From: Cellulophaga sp. L1A9
GTDB lineage: Bacteria; Bacteroidota; Bacteroidia; Flavobacteriales; Flavobacteriaceae
Length of the DNA: 64,000 nucleotides
Direction of reading: 5' to 3'
Assembly (NCBI RefSeq): GCF_009797025.1
Contig: NZ_CP047027.1
Coordinates: 4,216,001 to 4,280,000, forward strand
This document shows, one piece after another, positions 24,487 through 33,557 of this stretch; position 1 is the stretch's first letter; each line of letters opens with the position of its first letter. Below the pieces are notes generated by a model, which ran no database searches, had not been told where the DNA came from, and was given only the letters and a program-made list of their open reading frames with translations. A program made the translations under genes and the position numbers.

Positions 24487-25791
24487 TTGCGAAAAAAAGT
24501 TACCTATAGTTTTAAGAATTCACTCCTTCTTAAAGATTCGATATTACAATGGGCACAACAATTTTATGAAGTTGTTTGGCTAGATAGTAACGACCATAAA
24601 CAAAAATATGGTTCTTTTGATGCCCTTATTGCAGTGGATGCATTGACCTCTATAAAAACAGATGATAAAAATGCATTTGAAGATTTAAAGACGTATCAAA
24701 AACAAACCAAAGATTGGATTTTTGGTTATTTAACCTATGATTTAAAGAATGACGTAGAACAACTTAATTCTGCGAATCCTGATGGAGTTGAATTTCCGGA
24801 CCTGTTTTTTTTTCAACCTAAAAAAATAATTAGAATTTGTGGAGAAGTTTTAGAGTTCGATTATTTAAATATGGTTGATGATGAAATTGAAGAAGATTAT
24901 CAGGAAATACTAAAAGGCGTAAATGCAACGGAACAAAAGGCTACTAAAACCGTAAAAGATATTCATATAAAAATGCGAATTTTTAAAGATGACTATTTTA
25001 AAAGGGTGAATACCATGCTTGATTATATTAAGCATGGAGCTATTTATGAAGCTAATTATTGTCAAGAGTTCTATGCGGAAAATCATAGCATTGAACCTTT
25101 AAAAGTCTACCAAAAATTAAATAAAATATCTAAGGCTCCTTTTGCTACTTTTTTAAAGTTAGATGATAAATACCTTTTATGTGCTTCCCCAGAGCGGTAT
25201 TTAAAAAAAATGGGTTCAAAACTAATTTCTCAGCCTATAAAAGGGACTGCAAAACGTTCTAAAAACCAAGATGAAGATCGCAAGCTTAAACTTCTTTTGG
25301 CTCAAGATGAAAAGGAAAGAGCTGAGAATATCATGATTGTTGATTTAGTGAGAAATGACTTGTCAAAAAATGCGATCAAAGGCACAGTTTTAGTTGAAGA
25401 ACTTTGTAAAGTGTACTCCTTTGATCAGGTACATCAAATGATTTCTACGGTAATTGCCCATGTTGATGCGGATAAAAACCCCGTAGCTATTATTAGAGAT
25501 AGCTTTCCAATGGGAAGCATGACGGGCGCTCCAAAAGTTTCTGCTATGAAAATCATCGAAGAATTAGAGTGTTTTAAAAGAGGATTGTACAGTGGTACCG
25601 TGGGGTATTTTACCCCTGAAGGAGATTTTGATTTCAATGTAGTAATCCGTAGTATTCTTTACAACCAAACCAAAAAATATGTCTCGTTTTCCGTAGGTAG
25701 TGCTATTACGGCAAAAGCAACACCCGAAAATGAATATCAAGAGTGTTTGCTAAAAGCAAAAGCAATGCGACAGGTACTTGAAGATAATTGA
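24487..25791 (+). CDS. pabB: Aminodeoxychorismate synthase component I-like chorismate-binding enzyme
   Basis: A 434-residue member of the chorismate-binding superfamily. SPERYL (about 234-239), IKGTAKRS, NIMIVDLVRNDLSK and GSMTGAPKVSAMKIIEELE (about 344-362) are the catalytic-core motifs that convert chorismate to 4-amino-4-deoxychorismate for folate. Anthranilate synthase or salicylate/isochorismate synthase are less likely because the gene is away from trp genes and carries the PIKGT motif of the Trp/PabB group. The start used is TTG, 4 nt after the preceding stop; no in-frame ATG fits better. No pabA or pabC is seen nearby. Confidence 0.87.
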   Translation: MRKKVTYSFKNSLLLKDSILQWAQQFYEVVWLDSNDHKQKYGSFDALIAVDALTSIKTDDKNAFEDLKTYQKQTKDWIFGYLTYDLKNDVEQLNSANPDGVEFPDLFFFQPKKIIRICGEVLEFDYLNMVDDEIEEDYQEILKGVNATEQKATKTVKDIHIKMRIFKDDYFKRVNTMLDYIKHGAIYEANYCQEFYAENHSIEPLKVYQKLNKISKAPFATFLKLDDKYLLCASPERYLKKMGSKLISQPIKGTAKRSKNQDEDRKLKLLLAQDEKERAENIMIVDLVRNDLSKNAIKGTVLVEELCKVYSFDQVHQMISTVIAHVDADKNPVAIIRDSFPMGSMTGAPKVSAMKIIEELECFKRGLYSGTVGYFTPEGDFDFNVVIRSILYNQTKKYVSFSVGSAITAKATPENEYQECLLKAKAMRQVLEDN

Positions 25792-25837
25792 GGAAAGAGA
25801 CCTATAGACTTCATTTTTCTTACGTACTTTTGTAACT

Positions 25838-27142
25838 GTGCTAGAACAATTTAAACTACATATCAGCGATCATTTTCCAGAACTAAAAAACAAGCATTTT
25901 TTATTAGCCTGTAGTGGTGGGATTGATAGTATCGTACTAGTTCATTTATGTAATGCGATAGGTCTAAAATTTTCTTTAGCTCACTGTAATTTTAATTTAA
26001 GAGGAACAGACAGTGATGGAGATGAAGCTTTTGTGAAAGCTCTTGCGAGTGAATTTAAAATGCCTTTTTATGTGACTAGTTTTGATACTACGAAATACAT
26101 GAATACGCATAAGGTATCTTTGCAAATTGCTGCGCGAGAACTGAGGTATGCTTGGTTTTCTGAGTTGCAATCAAGGCACGAAATACCAACTTTAGTTACT
26201 GCGCACCACGCTGATGATAGTCTGGAAACTTTTCTGATTAATTTATCACGAGGTACCGGAATTGACGGTTTAACAGGAATACCTGAAAAAACAGCAACCA
26301 TAGCTAGGCCACTTTTAGCGTTTTCAAGAGAACAGATTTTAAACTATGCAAATACGGCTTCTATTTCTTGGCGGGAAGATAAAAGCAATAAGGAAACAAA
26401 ATATTTACGAAATAAAATAAGACATAAAATTGTTCCGCAGCTAAAGGAATTACACCCTTCTTTTTTGAATAATTTCCTGCAGAGTCAGCAGTATTTAAGT
26501 GAAACAGCGAGTGTGTTTCACGATTACATTAGGGACGTCCGGAAATCTCTTTTTAAAAGCGATACGAATGTGTACACTATATCTATAGCCGAACTTCAGA
26601 AATTACATGCGTTAAAGTCCACGATCTATCATTTGTTTAAACCGTTTGGTTTTACAGATGCTTCAGCAATTATAGATTTGTTAACTGCTATGAGCGGTAA
26701 AGAATTGCATTCGTCTAGCCATCGCTTATTAAAAGATCGTGACAATTTATACCTACAAGAATTAAATGCGGTAGTTGATGGTGTTTATTTTATTGCAGAT
26801 GAGACATGCACGCTAGAAACTCCTCTAGCCTTAAAAATTGAAGAGGTCTCTAAGATAACAAATACAGATTTCAACACGTTATATGTGGATAAGGAACATA
26901 TAAAGTTTCCATTAACTGTAAGAAAATATAAAACAGGCGACTATTTTTATCCTTTTGGAATGAAAGGTGTTAAAAAATTGAGTAAGTATTTTAAAGACGA
27001 AAAGCTGAATCAATTCGAAAAAGAACAGCAGTGGTTACTCTGCAGTGAAGATGCCATACTTTGGGTCATTGGGAAAAGAGCAGATAATCGGTTTAAAGTA
27101 TCAGATAAAACAAAACAAATACTAAAATTTAGCGTATCATAA
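25838..27142 (+). CDS. tilS: tRNA(Ile)-lysidine synthase
   Basis: A 434-residue enzyme that attaches lysine to C34 of tRNA-Ile(CAU), changing its reading from AUG to AUA. The PP-loop SGGIDS is at residues 26-31, preceded by HFLLA. AHHADDSLETFLINLSRG (about 125-142) is the conserved HxxDD tRNA/ATP motif, and the C-terminal TilS domain is recognisable in VRKYKTGDYFYPFGMKGVKK. The start is GTG at 25838, 47 bp after pabB. The stop overlaps the dsbD ATG by one base (TAATG). Confidence 0.95.
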   Translation: MLEQFKLHISDHFPELKNKHFLLACSGGIDSIVLVHLCNAIGLKFSLAHCNFNLRGTDSDGDEAFVKALASEFKMPFYVTSFDTTKYMNTHKVSLQIAARELRYAWFSELQSRHEIPTLVTAHHADDSLETFLINLSRGTGIDGLTGIPEKTATIARPLLAFSREQILNYANTASISWREDKSNKETKYLRNKIRHKIVPQLKELHPSFLNNFLQSQQYLSETASVFHDYIRDVRKSLFKSDTNVYTISIAELQKLHALKSTIYHLFKPFGFTDASAIIDLLTAMSGKELHSSSHRLLKDRDNLYLQELNAVVDGVYFIADETCTLETPLALKIEEVSKITNTDFNTLYVDKEHIKFPLTVRKYKTGDYFYPFGMKGVKKLSKYFKDEKLNQFEKEQQWLLCSEDAILWVIGKRADNRFKVSDKTKQILKFSVS

Positions 27143-29106
27143 TGATTAAAAATATACTAATTGTTCTAACATTTTTTAATGTTTTTTTAGGGTTTTCTCA
27201 AACAGACGAAGAACCTGTTTTGTGGGAGCAGGAGTTAAACAAAATTTCTGATACAGAATTTGAATTAATTATTAAGGCTGATATTTTTAAAGATTGGCAT
27301 GTCTATTCTCAACATACCGCAGAAGGTGGTTCGCAACCCAGTGAATTTGTTTTTGAAGGCAATGGCAAAGCGTATGAACTTGTAGGAGCAGCAGAAGAAA
27401 GTGAAACGAGTACAGAGTATAGCGATATTTTTGAAGTTGAAGAGACGTATTTTAAAGAGAAGCTTGTTTTTACACAAAAAATTAAACTTATAAATCCGGC
27501 TACAACACAAGTAAATGTACTCTTATATTATCAAGTATGTAAGGATGTCTGTATTCCTGGAGAGCAAGAATTTATTTTTGCCTTGGATGGCGGACCGGTA
27601 AATTTAGAGGAAAAAACAGTAGATGAACGCAGTGTTATTTTAAGTGAAGAATTGGTTTTGGATCTTAAAAATAAAGAAAAATTAACCGAAGGGACTCCCG
27701 ATAGTGTCGATGGAGCTTCAAGTTTATGGATGATTTTTGGACTTGGTTTTTTAGGCGGATTAATTGCGTTACTTACACCATGTGTTTTTCCAATGATACC
27801 GCTTACCGTATCTTTTTTCACAAAACAATCGGGGACTAAAAGCAAAGGAATTACCAATGCAATACTCTATGGTTTCTTTATTATTCTGATTTACTTTTTA
27901 TTGAGTTTACCGTTCCATTTATTTGATTCGGTCGATTCTCAAATCCTAAATACAATAGCGACCAATATTTGGCTCAACGTTATTTTCTTTATCATTTTTG
28001 TGTTTTTTGCTTTTTCATTCTTTGGATACTATGAACTAACCTTACCTAGCTCATGGGCTAATAAAATGGATAATGCATCATCTAAAGCAGGTGGTATTTT
28101 AGGAATCTTTTTTATGGCGGTAACTTTAGCTATTGTATCTTTTTCGTGTACAGGTCCAATTTTAGGAGGTTTGTTAGGTAGTACGGCATTAGCAGATGGT
28201 GATGTTGCTACTAATTTATCTACGGGTATGTTAGGGTTTGGAACGGCATTAGCCCTACCATTTGCATTATTCGCCTTATTCCCTGCATGGTTGCAGTCTC
28301 TACCTAAATCTGGTGGATGGATGACTACCGTTAAAGTAGTGCTTGGATTTTTAGAATTAGCTTTAGCATTAAAATTCTTATCAAATGCAGATTTGGTGGG
28401 TAATTGGGGATTTTTAAAGCGTGAACTCTTTATAGGCATTTGGATTGTATTGTTTATCTTATTGACACTATATTTATTTGGTATTTTACGTTTTCCTCAT
28501 GACGGTCCAAAACAAAAACTCTCGGGTATTCGTAAATTGCTCGCTTTTGTAAGTGCTGCTTTTGTACTTTACTTAGGATTGGGATTAACAAAAACAACCA
28601 ATTTAAAATTATTAAGTGGATTTCCACCGCCAGAATTTTATAGCATTTTTGAGCAAGAAAGCGATTGCCCTTTAGGAATCAATTGCTTTAAAGATTTTGA
28701 AGATGGATTGGCCTATGCTAAAAAAGTAAACAAACCTATTTTGTTAGATTTTACGGGCTGGGCTTGTGTAAACTGCCGTAAAATGGAAGAGAATGTGTGG
28801 AGTGATCCTGAGGTATTCCAAATTATCAATGACGATTATGTGTTAATATCCTTGTATATAGATGATCGTAAGGCATTGCCAGAATTAGAACAGTTTGATT
28901 ATAAGTATGAAACTGGTCGTGTAAAAAGTATTGAAACTGTAGGGCAAAAGTGGGGCACTTTTCAAACCCTTAATTTTAATGCGGCATCGCAGCCCTATTA
29001 CGTATTATTATCCCCTGAATTGGAGGTTTTAAATACGGCCATACAATATACAGATATAGAAACGTATAAAATTTGGCTTCAGGAAGGCTTAGATAATTTA
29101 AAATAA
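27142..29106 (+). CDS. dsbD: DsbD-type thiol:disulfide interchange protein
   Basis: A 654-residue inner-membrane electron relay that brings reducing power from cytoplasmic thioredoxin to the periplasm. After a signal peptide (cleavage after about residue 19) comes a periplasmic N-terminal domain with CKDVCIPGE (about 131-139). Eight membrane helices follow (about 195-495) with the two key cysteines in LTPCVFPMIP (about 211) and SFSCTGPILGG (about 334). A C-terminal thioredoxin domain has WACVNCRK (about 539-546), a CxxC with Val-Asn. Length and order are normal for Bacteroidota DsbD. It overlaps tilS by 1 bp and is followed after 17 bp by the DUF1801 gene. Confidence 0.95.
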   Translation: MIKNILIVLTFFNVFLGFSQTDEEPVLWEQELNKISDTEFELIIKADIFKDWHVYSQHTAEGGSQPSEFVFEGNGKAYELVGAAEESETSTEYSDIFEVEETYFKEKLVFTQKIKLINPATTQVNVLLYYQVCKDVCIPGEQEFIFALDGGPVNLEEKTVDERSVILSEELVLDLKNKEKLTEGTPDSVDGASSLWMIFGLGFLGGLIALLTPCVFPMIPLTVSFFTKQSGTKSKGITNAILYGFFIILIYFLLSLPFHLFDSVDSQILNTIATNIWLNVIFFIIFVFFAFSFFGYYELTLPSSWANKMDNASSKAGGILGIFFMAVTLAIVSFSCTGPILGGLLGSTALADGDVATNLSTGMLGFGTALALPFALFALFPAWLQSLPKSGGWMTTVKVVLGFLELALALKFLSNADLVGNWGFLKRELFIGIWIVLFILLTLYLFGILRFPHDGPKQKLSGIRKLLAFVSAAFVLYLGLGLTKTTNLKLLSGFPPPEFYSIFEQESDCPLGINCFKDFEDGLAYAKKVNKPILLDFTGWACVNCRKMEENVWSDPEVFQIINDDYVLISLYIDDRKALPELEQFDYKYETGRVKSIETVGQKWGTFQTLNFNAASQPYYVLLSPELEVLNTAIQYTDIETYKIWLQEGLDNLK

Positions 29107-29123
29107 TTTTAAACCATTATAAA

Positions 29124-29552
29124 ATGGAGCAGCTCATCTTACTTAAGAATCCAAAAGTAGCATTAGTTTTTGAGGGGTATCCAGATCATATTAAATCCAA
29201 GCTAAATGCGCTAAGAGAGCTTATTTTAGAAGCAGCAAATGAACTTGAGAACGTGCAAGAGTTAGAAGAAACCCTGAAATGGGGAGAACCAAGTTATATT
29301 GCTAAGAAAGGGAGTACCATCCGTATGGACTGGAAAAGAAAAACTCCTGAACAATATGCCATATACTTTAAGTGTACGAGCCAATTAGTACCTACATTTA
29401 AAAAAGTTTTTCCAAATCAATTTAACTATGAAGGGAATAGAGCGCTGGTTTTTAAACTAGAAGAAGAAATCCCGGCACAAGCTTTAAAAACTTGTATTAA
29501 AGCAGCGTTGCAATATCATCAAGTAAAACACCTGCCAGATTTAGGAATTTAA
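29124..29552 (+). CDS. DUF1801 family protein
   Basis: A 142-residue soluble protein of the YdhG/YjbR-like DUF1801 family. It has LRELILEAANEL, then ETLKWGEPSYIAKKGSTIR (about 49-67) and YAIYFKCTSQLV, the conserved core of the family. The function is not established; the fold suggests ligand or nucleic-acid binding. It is the last gene of the FMN reductase-pabB-tilS-dsbD cluster, 17 bp after dsbD, and is followed by a strong terminator. Confidence 0.8.
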   Translation: MEQLILLKNPKVALVFEGYPDHIKSKLNALRELILEAANELENVQELEETLKWGEPSYIAKKGSTIRMDWKRKTPEQYAIYFKCTSQLVPTFKKVFPNQFNYEGNRALVFKLEEEIPAQALKTCIKAALQYHQVKHLPDLGI

Positions 29553-29559
29553 AGCAAAT

Positions 29560-29600
29560 AAAAAGGGGGATAATTAGCACGCTAATTATCCCCCTTTTTT
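29560..29600. terminator. Bidirectional terminator between DUF1801 and metallopeptidase genes
   Basis: AAAAAGGGGGATAATTAGC, a 2-nt AC loop, then GCTAATTATCCCCCTTTTT: a 19-bp near-perfect inverted repeat with T-tracts on both strands, between converging genes. Confidence 0.93.
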
Positions 29601-29621
29601 AATAGTAAAGAGACGATACTA

Positions 29622-30728
29622 CTATTTTGCTACAGCCAAGAAATTAGTATCTTCCTCTTGACCAACAACAGCGTCAAGAATTGCTAAAAATGACTCGTGT
29701 ACAGTTTCTGCATCTAAAATATGTCCTTTCTTTTTAGCACTTTGAGCTAAAATATACCCTTGTTTAGCGGCTTCCATACGTTGTGCTGGCGTTCCGTGGT
29801 GACCATCACTTGTAAAACTACAATCTCCAATATTAAAGAATAAGGTTAGGAATTCTTCTGTGCTCTTCCAATTGTATGTTCCTCCTCTTTTATGAGTTAA
29901 GTAATATCCTGTAAAGAAATCAGCTTCTAATTCTGTAGTTCTGGTTGCTTCTGGAGCATTATCTGCAGCTCCATTAGGATACCAATTACCATTGTTAAAT
30001 TGTATTTGATGTCCCCATTCATGTGCCATAATACCGGACCAAACCACTTTAGAATCTACACCTGCTTCAGCTGCTAGTTCTATTAATCCATCACCAATAA
30101 CAATGATATCTCCTTGATCCAATTGGCCGTCTAAGGCAATAGCAAAGCCATCAAAAGAGACAAGAGGAGATTCAATTAAAAAAGTACTTTCAACATTAAT
30201 GAAGTTTACAAAATAATCGGCATAAGATGCAGCATCTTCTTCAGGTAAACCATACCAGAATGTTAATATTTCAATGATCTTATCAGAATCATTTAATGTG
30301 CTATTGTGTTGCCCACGAACACTAACTTCGTTAGGCATATCCCAAAAACCTTCTAAACCTCGAGTGATCTTTGCAACGAGGTTGGTGTATTCTCCATGAG
30401 CACCAAAATACTGCTCGTTAGTATCGGTTAGGGAATAGTAAAAATTCATTTCTGCATATAAGTCATACCACTCGGCTCCTAAAGCATCGATATTACTAGA
30501 AACAGATTCATTTATGACCGTATTAAATAATGTAGGCGCACATGCGCTAGGCGTAATTACTTGAGAAAGCGTAAAAGGATTATCGTTAAAAACCTCAATG
30601 CCCTCCAGACTAACTGTGGGAGATAATTTTTCTAATGGCGAATTACTTTTACTAGTCGCAGAACTTTTTGCCACATTGAAAGATTCATCTATAGAAACGT
30701 TCATCTCATCCTTTTGACAAGATGCCAA
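29622..30728 (-). CDS. HExxH zinc metallopeptidase-like lipoprotein
   Basis: A predicted cell-envelope zinc peptidase. HEWGHQIQ (around residue 236 of the form given) supplies two His ligands and the catalytic Glu, and TTELEADFFTGYYLTHKRGG about 35 residues later supplies a Glu ligand, the pattern of the neutral zinc metallopeptidase (YpfJ-like) group. The boundary uses the first standard start, TTG at 30728, but that removes the signal peptide. In the same frame upstream (to 30779) the codons read K-I-K-A-N-K-I-I-L-S-L-T-A-G-L-L-L-A-S-C, a textbook lipoprotein signal with the lipobox Cys next to this start, with no ATG, GTG or TTG before it. True initiation is probably at the ATA at 30777-30779, unless the sequence has an error. 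The gene is monocistronic. Confidence 0.82.
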   Translation of the reverse strand: MASCQKDEMNVSIDESFNVAKSSATSKSNSPLEKLSPTVSLEGIEVFNDNPFTLSQVITPSACAPTLFNTVINESVSSNIDALGAEWYDLYAEMNFYYSLTDTNEQYFGAHGEYTNLVAKITRGLEGFWDMPNEVSVRGQHNSTLNDSDKIIEILTFWYGLPEEDAASYADYFVNFINVESTFLIESPLVSFDGFAIALDGQLDQGDIIVIGDGLIELAAEAGVDSKVVWSGIMAHEWGHQIQFNNGNWYPNGAADNAPEATRTTELEADFFTGYYLTHKRGGTYNWKSTEEFLTLFFNIGDCSFTSDGHHGTPAQRMEAAKQGYILAQSAKKKGHILDAETVHESFLAILDAVVGQEEDTNFLAVAK

Positions 30729-30779
30729 GAGTAATCCGGCTGTAAGACTTAGAATAATTTTGTTTGCTTTAATTTTTAT

Positions 30780-31106
30780 ATTTAGTTTGATTTAGTGTTA
30801 TTGTAAAAATAATACCAAATATTACAGACTATTATCATCAATTAAAAAATAATTTTTAAGTTGAGTCACTTAATTATGGAAATAAAAGAAATAAGCCCAA
30901 GTAGGTTTTAAAATAAAATAATAAATGAAAACTACGGAGCTAACGAATTTAATAAAGCATGAAAACTCGTCTTTAGCAGCTACTTTTAGGAATTATTTTT
31001 AATAACTTCCCTATGCCATTTAACACCGTTTTTGTTCAACTTGCCTATTATAATTTTAAAGATTGACATCATAGATTAAATTTATTCATTAAATCTCCCG
31101 TAAATT
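30780..31106. other. Gene-free AT-rich spacer between two divergent genes
   Basis: About 330 bp between the divergent metallopeptidase and penicillin acylase genes. It holds only open frames of 25 codons or fewer and no stable long hairpin or tRNA-like element. It presumably carries the two promoters, but I could not pick out a convincing -33/-7 pair. Confidence 0.5.
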
Positions 31107-33500
31107 TTGAAAAAACTCAAGAATTTAATTCTAGTTACAATTACGCTTCTGTTAATTGTCGTAATCGGAATCGTTATTTTTATTTTATCCCTGAAGCCAA
31201 ATTATAATGGGGAGCAAGAGTTGAAAAATTTAAAAACAGCCGTGAATGTGTATTATGATTCGTATGGCATTCCACATATTTACGGACAATCAGAAGAGGA
31301 TGCCTTTAGAACCTTAGGTTATGTGCATGCACAAGACCGTTTATGGCAAATGGAACTCTTACGTAGAATTGCTCCTGGCCGATTGTCTGAAGTGTTTGGG
31401 AAAGATATGATCACAACAGATAAGTTTCTTATTTCTTTAGGAATAGATGAAGCTTCAGAAGAAACAGTAGCTAATTTAGATACGAACGATGAAAGTATAC
31501 GTTTGACCATGGCATACTTAGAAGGGGTTAATGCCTTTATTGCAAACGGACCCACTCCTGCAGAATTTTATTTAACTGGGATTGATAAAACTCCTTTTGT
31601 TTTAAAGGACGTTTACAATACAATTGGTTATATGGCTTTTAGTTTTGCCATGGCTCATAAGACCGATCCATTACTAACTACTATTAAAGAGAAACTGGGA
31701 CCTCAATATTTAAAAGATTTAGAAATAGATGTAAATCCATCATTAGCCCTTATTTCTAATTATCCGGGGGACCAACAAATTTTAAAAAACACGGTTTCTG
31801 AAATAGCGTTACAAGCCCTAGAAAAATTACCGGTACCTATGTTTGAAGGGAGTAATAGTTGGGTGCTTTCTCCTGAAAAAACAAAAAACGGACACGTTAT
31901 TTTTGCCAATGATCCTCATATTGGGTTTTCGCAACCTTCCGTTTGGTATGAAGCACATGTAAGCACCCCTACTTATGAGAAATATGGGTATCATTTAGCA
32001 GGTGTCCCCTTTCCGTTATTGGGTCACGACAAAAATTTGGCCTATGGTTTAACTATGTTTGAGAATGATGATGTTGATTTTTATTACGAAGAAGAACACC
32101 CAACAGATAAAAGTAAGTACAAATACAAAGGGGAGTGGAAGAGTTTTGAAAGCATCACCAAAACAATAAAAGTTAAAGATGCAGAGGCTATTCAGTTCAC
32201 CTATAAAAAAACAATTCATGGTCCTGTATTAAACGGAATAGCAGATCAAATTGTAGGGGATAAACCTATTGCAATGTCTTGGGTTTATACGAAAGTTGAA
32301 AACAAAACCTTAAAAGCCTATAATGGAATTGTGCATGCAAAGGGTTTGAATGATTTTAAAAAATCATTAGCAGATATTCATGCGCCAGGATTAAACATTA
32401 TGTATGGAGATGCTAAAGGAAATGTAGCTTGGTTTGCTACCGCCAAATTGTATCAAATGCCAGACAGTGTAAACACAAAGTTTGTTTTAGAAGGGAGTAC
32501 AGGAGCACAAGAACCTATAAAATATTTAGCTTTTAAGGAGAATCCGCATGCTATTAATCCTCCTTGGAAATATGTGTATTCTGCAAATAACCAGCCAGAT
32601 TCTATCTTAGGAAAAATTTACCCAGGATATTATTTGCCAGAAAATAGAGCAAAGCGGATAACGCAACTTATTGATGCTAAAAATGATTGGAGCAAACAAG
32701 ATGTTGCTAAAATGATTACCGATGTTACATCAAGCGAAAATCCTACAATTGTGAATAACCTTATAGAGGAATTGGATACTGAAAATCTCTCTAAAAACCA
32801 GGTGGATTTAATAACACAGTTGAAAAGTTGGAAAGGAGAAGCTACGCTTGAGAGTGTAGAAACTACAATGTACCACCGTTGGATCTATTTCTTTATAAAA
32901 AATACTTTTGCTGATGAGTTAAATGAAGCGCAGTTTACCACATTTTTGGGAACGCATTTCTTTAAAAGAACCATTGCCCCAATGGCAGAAAAAAAAGAAT
33001 CTATTTGGTGGGATGATATTTCTACTCCCGAAAAAGAAACTAAAAAAACAATAGTCAATACCTCTTTTCAACAGGCTTATGCCGCTTTAGAAAAATCATT
33101 TGGAGAAGATACACAGGAATGGACATGGAATAAAGTGCATTCTATAGAGCATCCACACCCAATTGGACAGGTAGAAGCCTTGCGTAGTTATTTTAATGTA
33201 GGTCCTTTTGAAGTAAACGGTACTCGAGAAGTGATTAATAATTTATCTTTTTCGTATACTGAAGACGGCCTTTATAAAGTTTCATCGGGACCATCAACAC
33301 GTAGAGTTATAGATTTTTCAGATATAGAAAACAGCATAAGTATTCTGCCTACTGGACAATCGGGTAATATGCTAAGCAATCATTATCAAGATCAAGCGAA
33401 AATGTATGTAAAAGGAGAATTTCGTAAGATGATGATGAATAAAGAAGAGATTAAATCTTCTGCAGAATCTGTTCTAATCTTCAAGCCTTTAGAGGATTAA
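31107..33500 (+). CDS. Penicillin acylase (Ntn-hydrolase) family protein
   Basis: A 797-residue secreted or periplasmic amidase precursor. An N-terminal membrane/signal segment (about 6-29) is followed by the A-chain (YDSYGIPHIYGQSEEDAF and LGYVHAQDRLWQMELLRR), then the autoprocessing site in PMFEGSNSWVLSPEKTKNG, where the Ser at about residue 249 would become the N-terminal nucleophile of the B-chain. NDPHIGFSQPSVWYEAH follows, as in the family. Members hydrolyse amides such as beta-lactam side chains or acyl-homoserine lactones; substrate cannot be read from sequence, and quorum-quenching is only one possibility. The start is TTG, supported by the signal segment that follows. Confidence 0.9.
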   Translation: MKKLKNLILVTITLLLIVVIGIVIFILSLKPNYNGEQELKNLKTAVNVYYDSYGIPHIYGQSEEDAFRTLGYVHAQDRLWQMELLRRIAPGRLSEVFGKDMITTDKFLISLGIDEASEETVANLDTNDESIRLTMAYLEGVNAFIANGPTPAEFYLTGIDKTPFVLKDVYNTIGYMAFSFAMAHKTDPLLTTIKEKLGPQYLKDLEIDVNPSLALISNYPGDQQILKNTVSEIALQALEKLPVPMFEGSNSWVLSPEKTKNGHVIFANDPHIGFSQPSVWYEAHVSTPTYEKYGYHLAGVPFPLLGHDKNLAYGLTMFENDDVDFYYEEEHPTDKSKYKYKGEWKSFESITKTIKVKDAEAIQFTYKKTIHGPVLNGIADQIVGDKPIAMSWVYTKVENKTLKAYNGIVHAKGLNDFKKSLADIHAPGLNIMYGDAKGNVAWFATAKLYQMPDSVNTKFVLEGSTGAQEPIKYLAFKENPHAINPPWKYVYSANNQPDSILGKIYPGYYLPENRAKRITQLIDAKNDWSKQDVAKMITDVTSSENPTIVNNLIEELDTENLSKNQVDLITQLKSWKGEATLESVETTMYHRWIYFFIKNTFADELNEAQFTTFLGTHFFKRTIAPMAEKKESIWWDDISTPEKETKKTIVNTSFQQAYAALEKSFGEDTQEWTWNKVHSIEHPHPIGQVEALRSYFNVGPFEVNGTREVINNLSFSYTEDGLYKVSSGPSTRRVIDFSDIENSISILPTGQSGNMLSNHYQDQAKMYVKGEFRKMMMNKEEIKSSAESVLIFKPLED

Positions 33501-33524
33501 TTATAGAGAATAAAAGTATGTCTA

Positions 33525-33553
33525 ATTATTTTCCTATTTTTAAGGAAAATAAT
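33525..33553 (+). promoter_or_regulatory. Hairpin directly before the yifB start codon
   Basis: ATTATTTTCC, a 9-nt loop, then GGAAAATAAT: a perfect 10-bp stem ending 4 nt before the ATG at 33558. It could sequester the ribosome landing site, or act as a weak 3' end for the upstream acylase mRNA; there is no T-tract. Confidence 0.5.
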
Positions 33554-33557
33554 CTAA

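Noticed and set aside
30925..31010. 25-codon open frame in the metallopeptidase-acylase spacer
   Set aside because: It is too short, has no recognisable features, and is expected by chance in AT-rich DNA.
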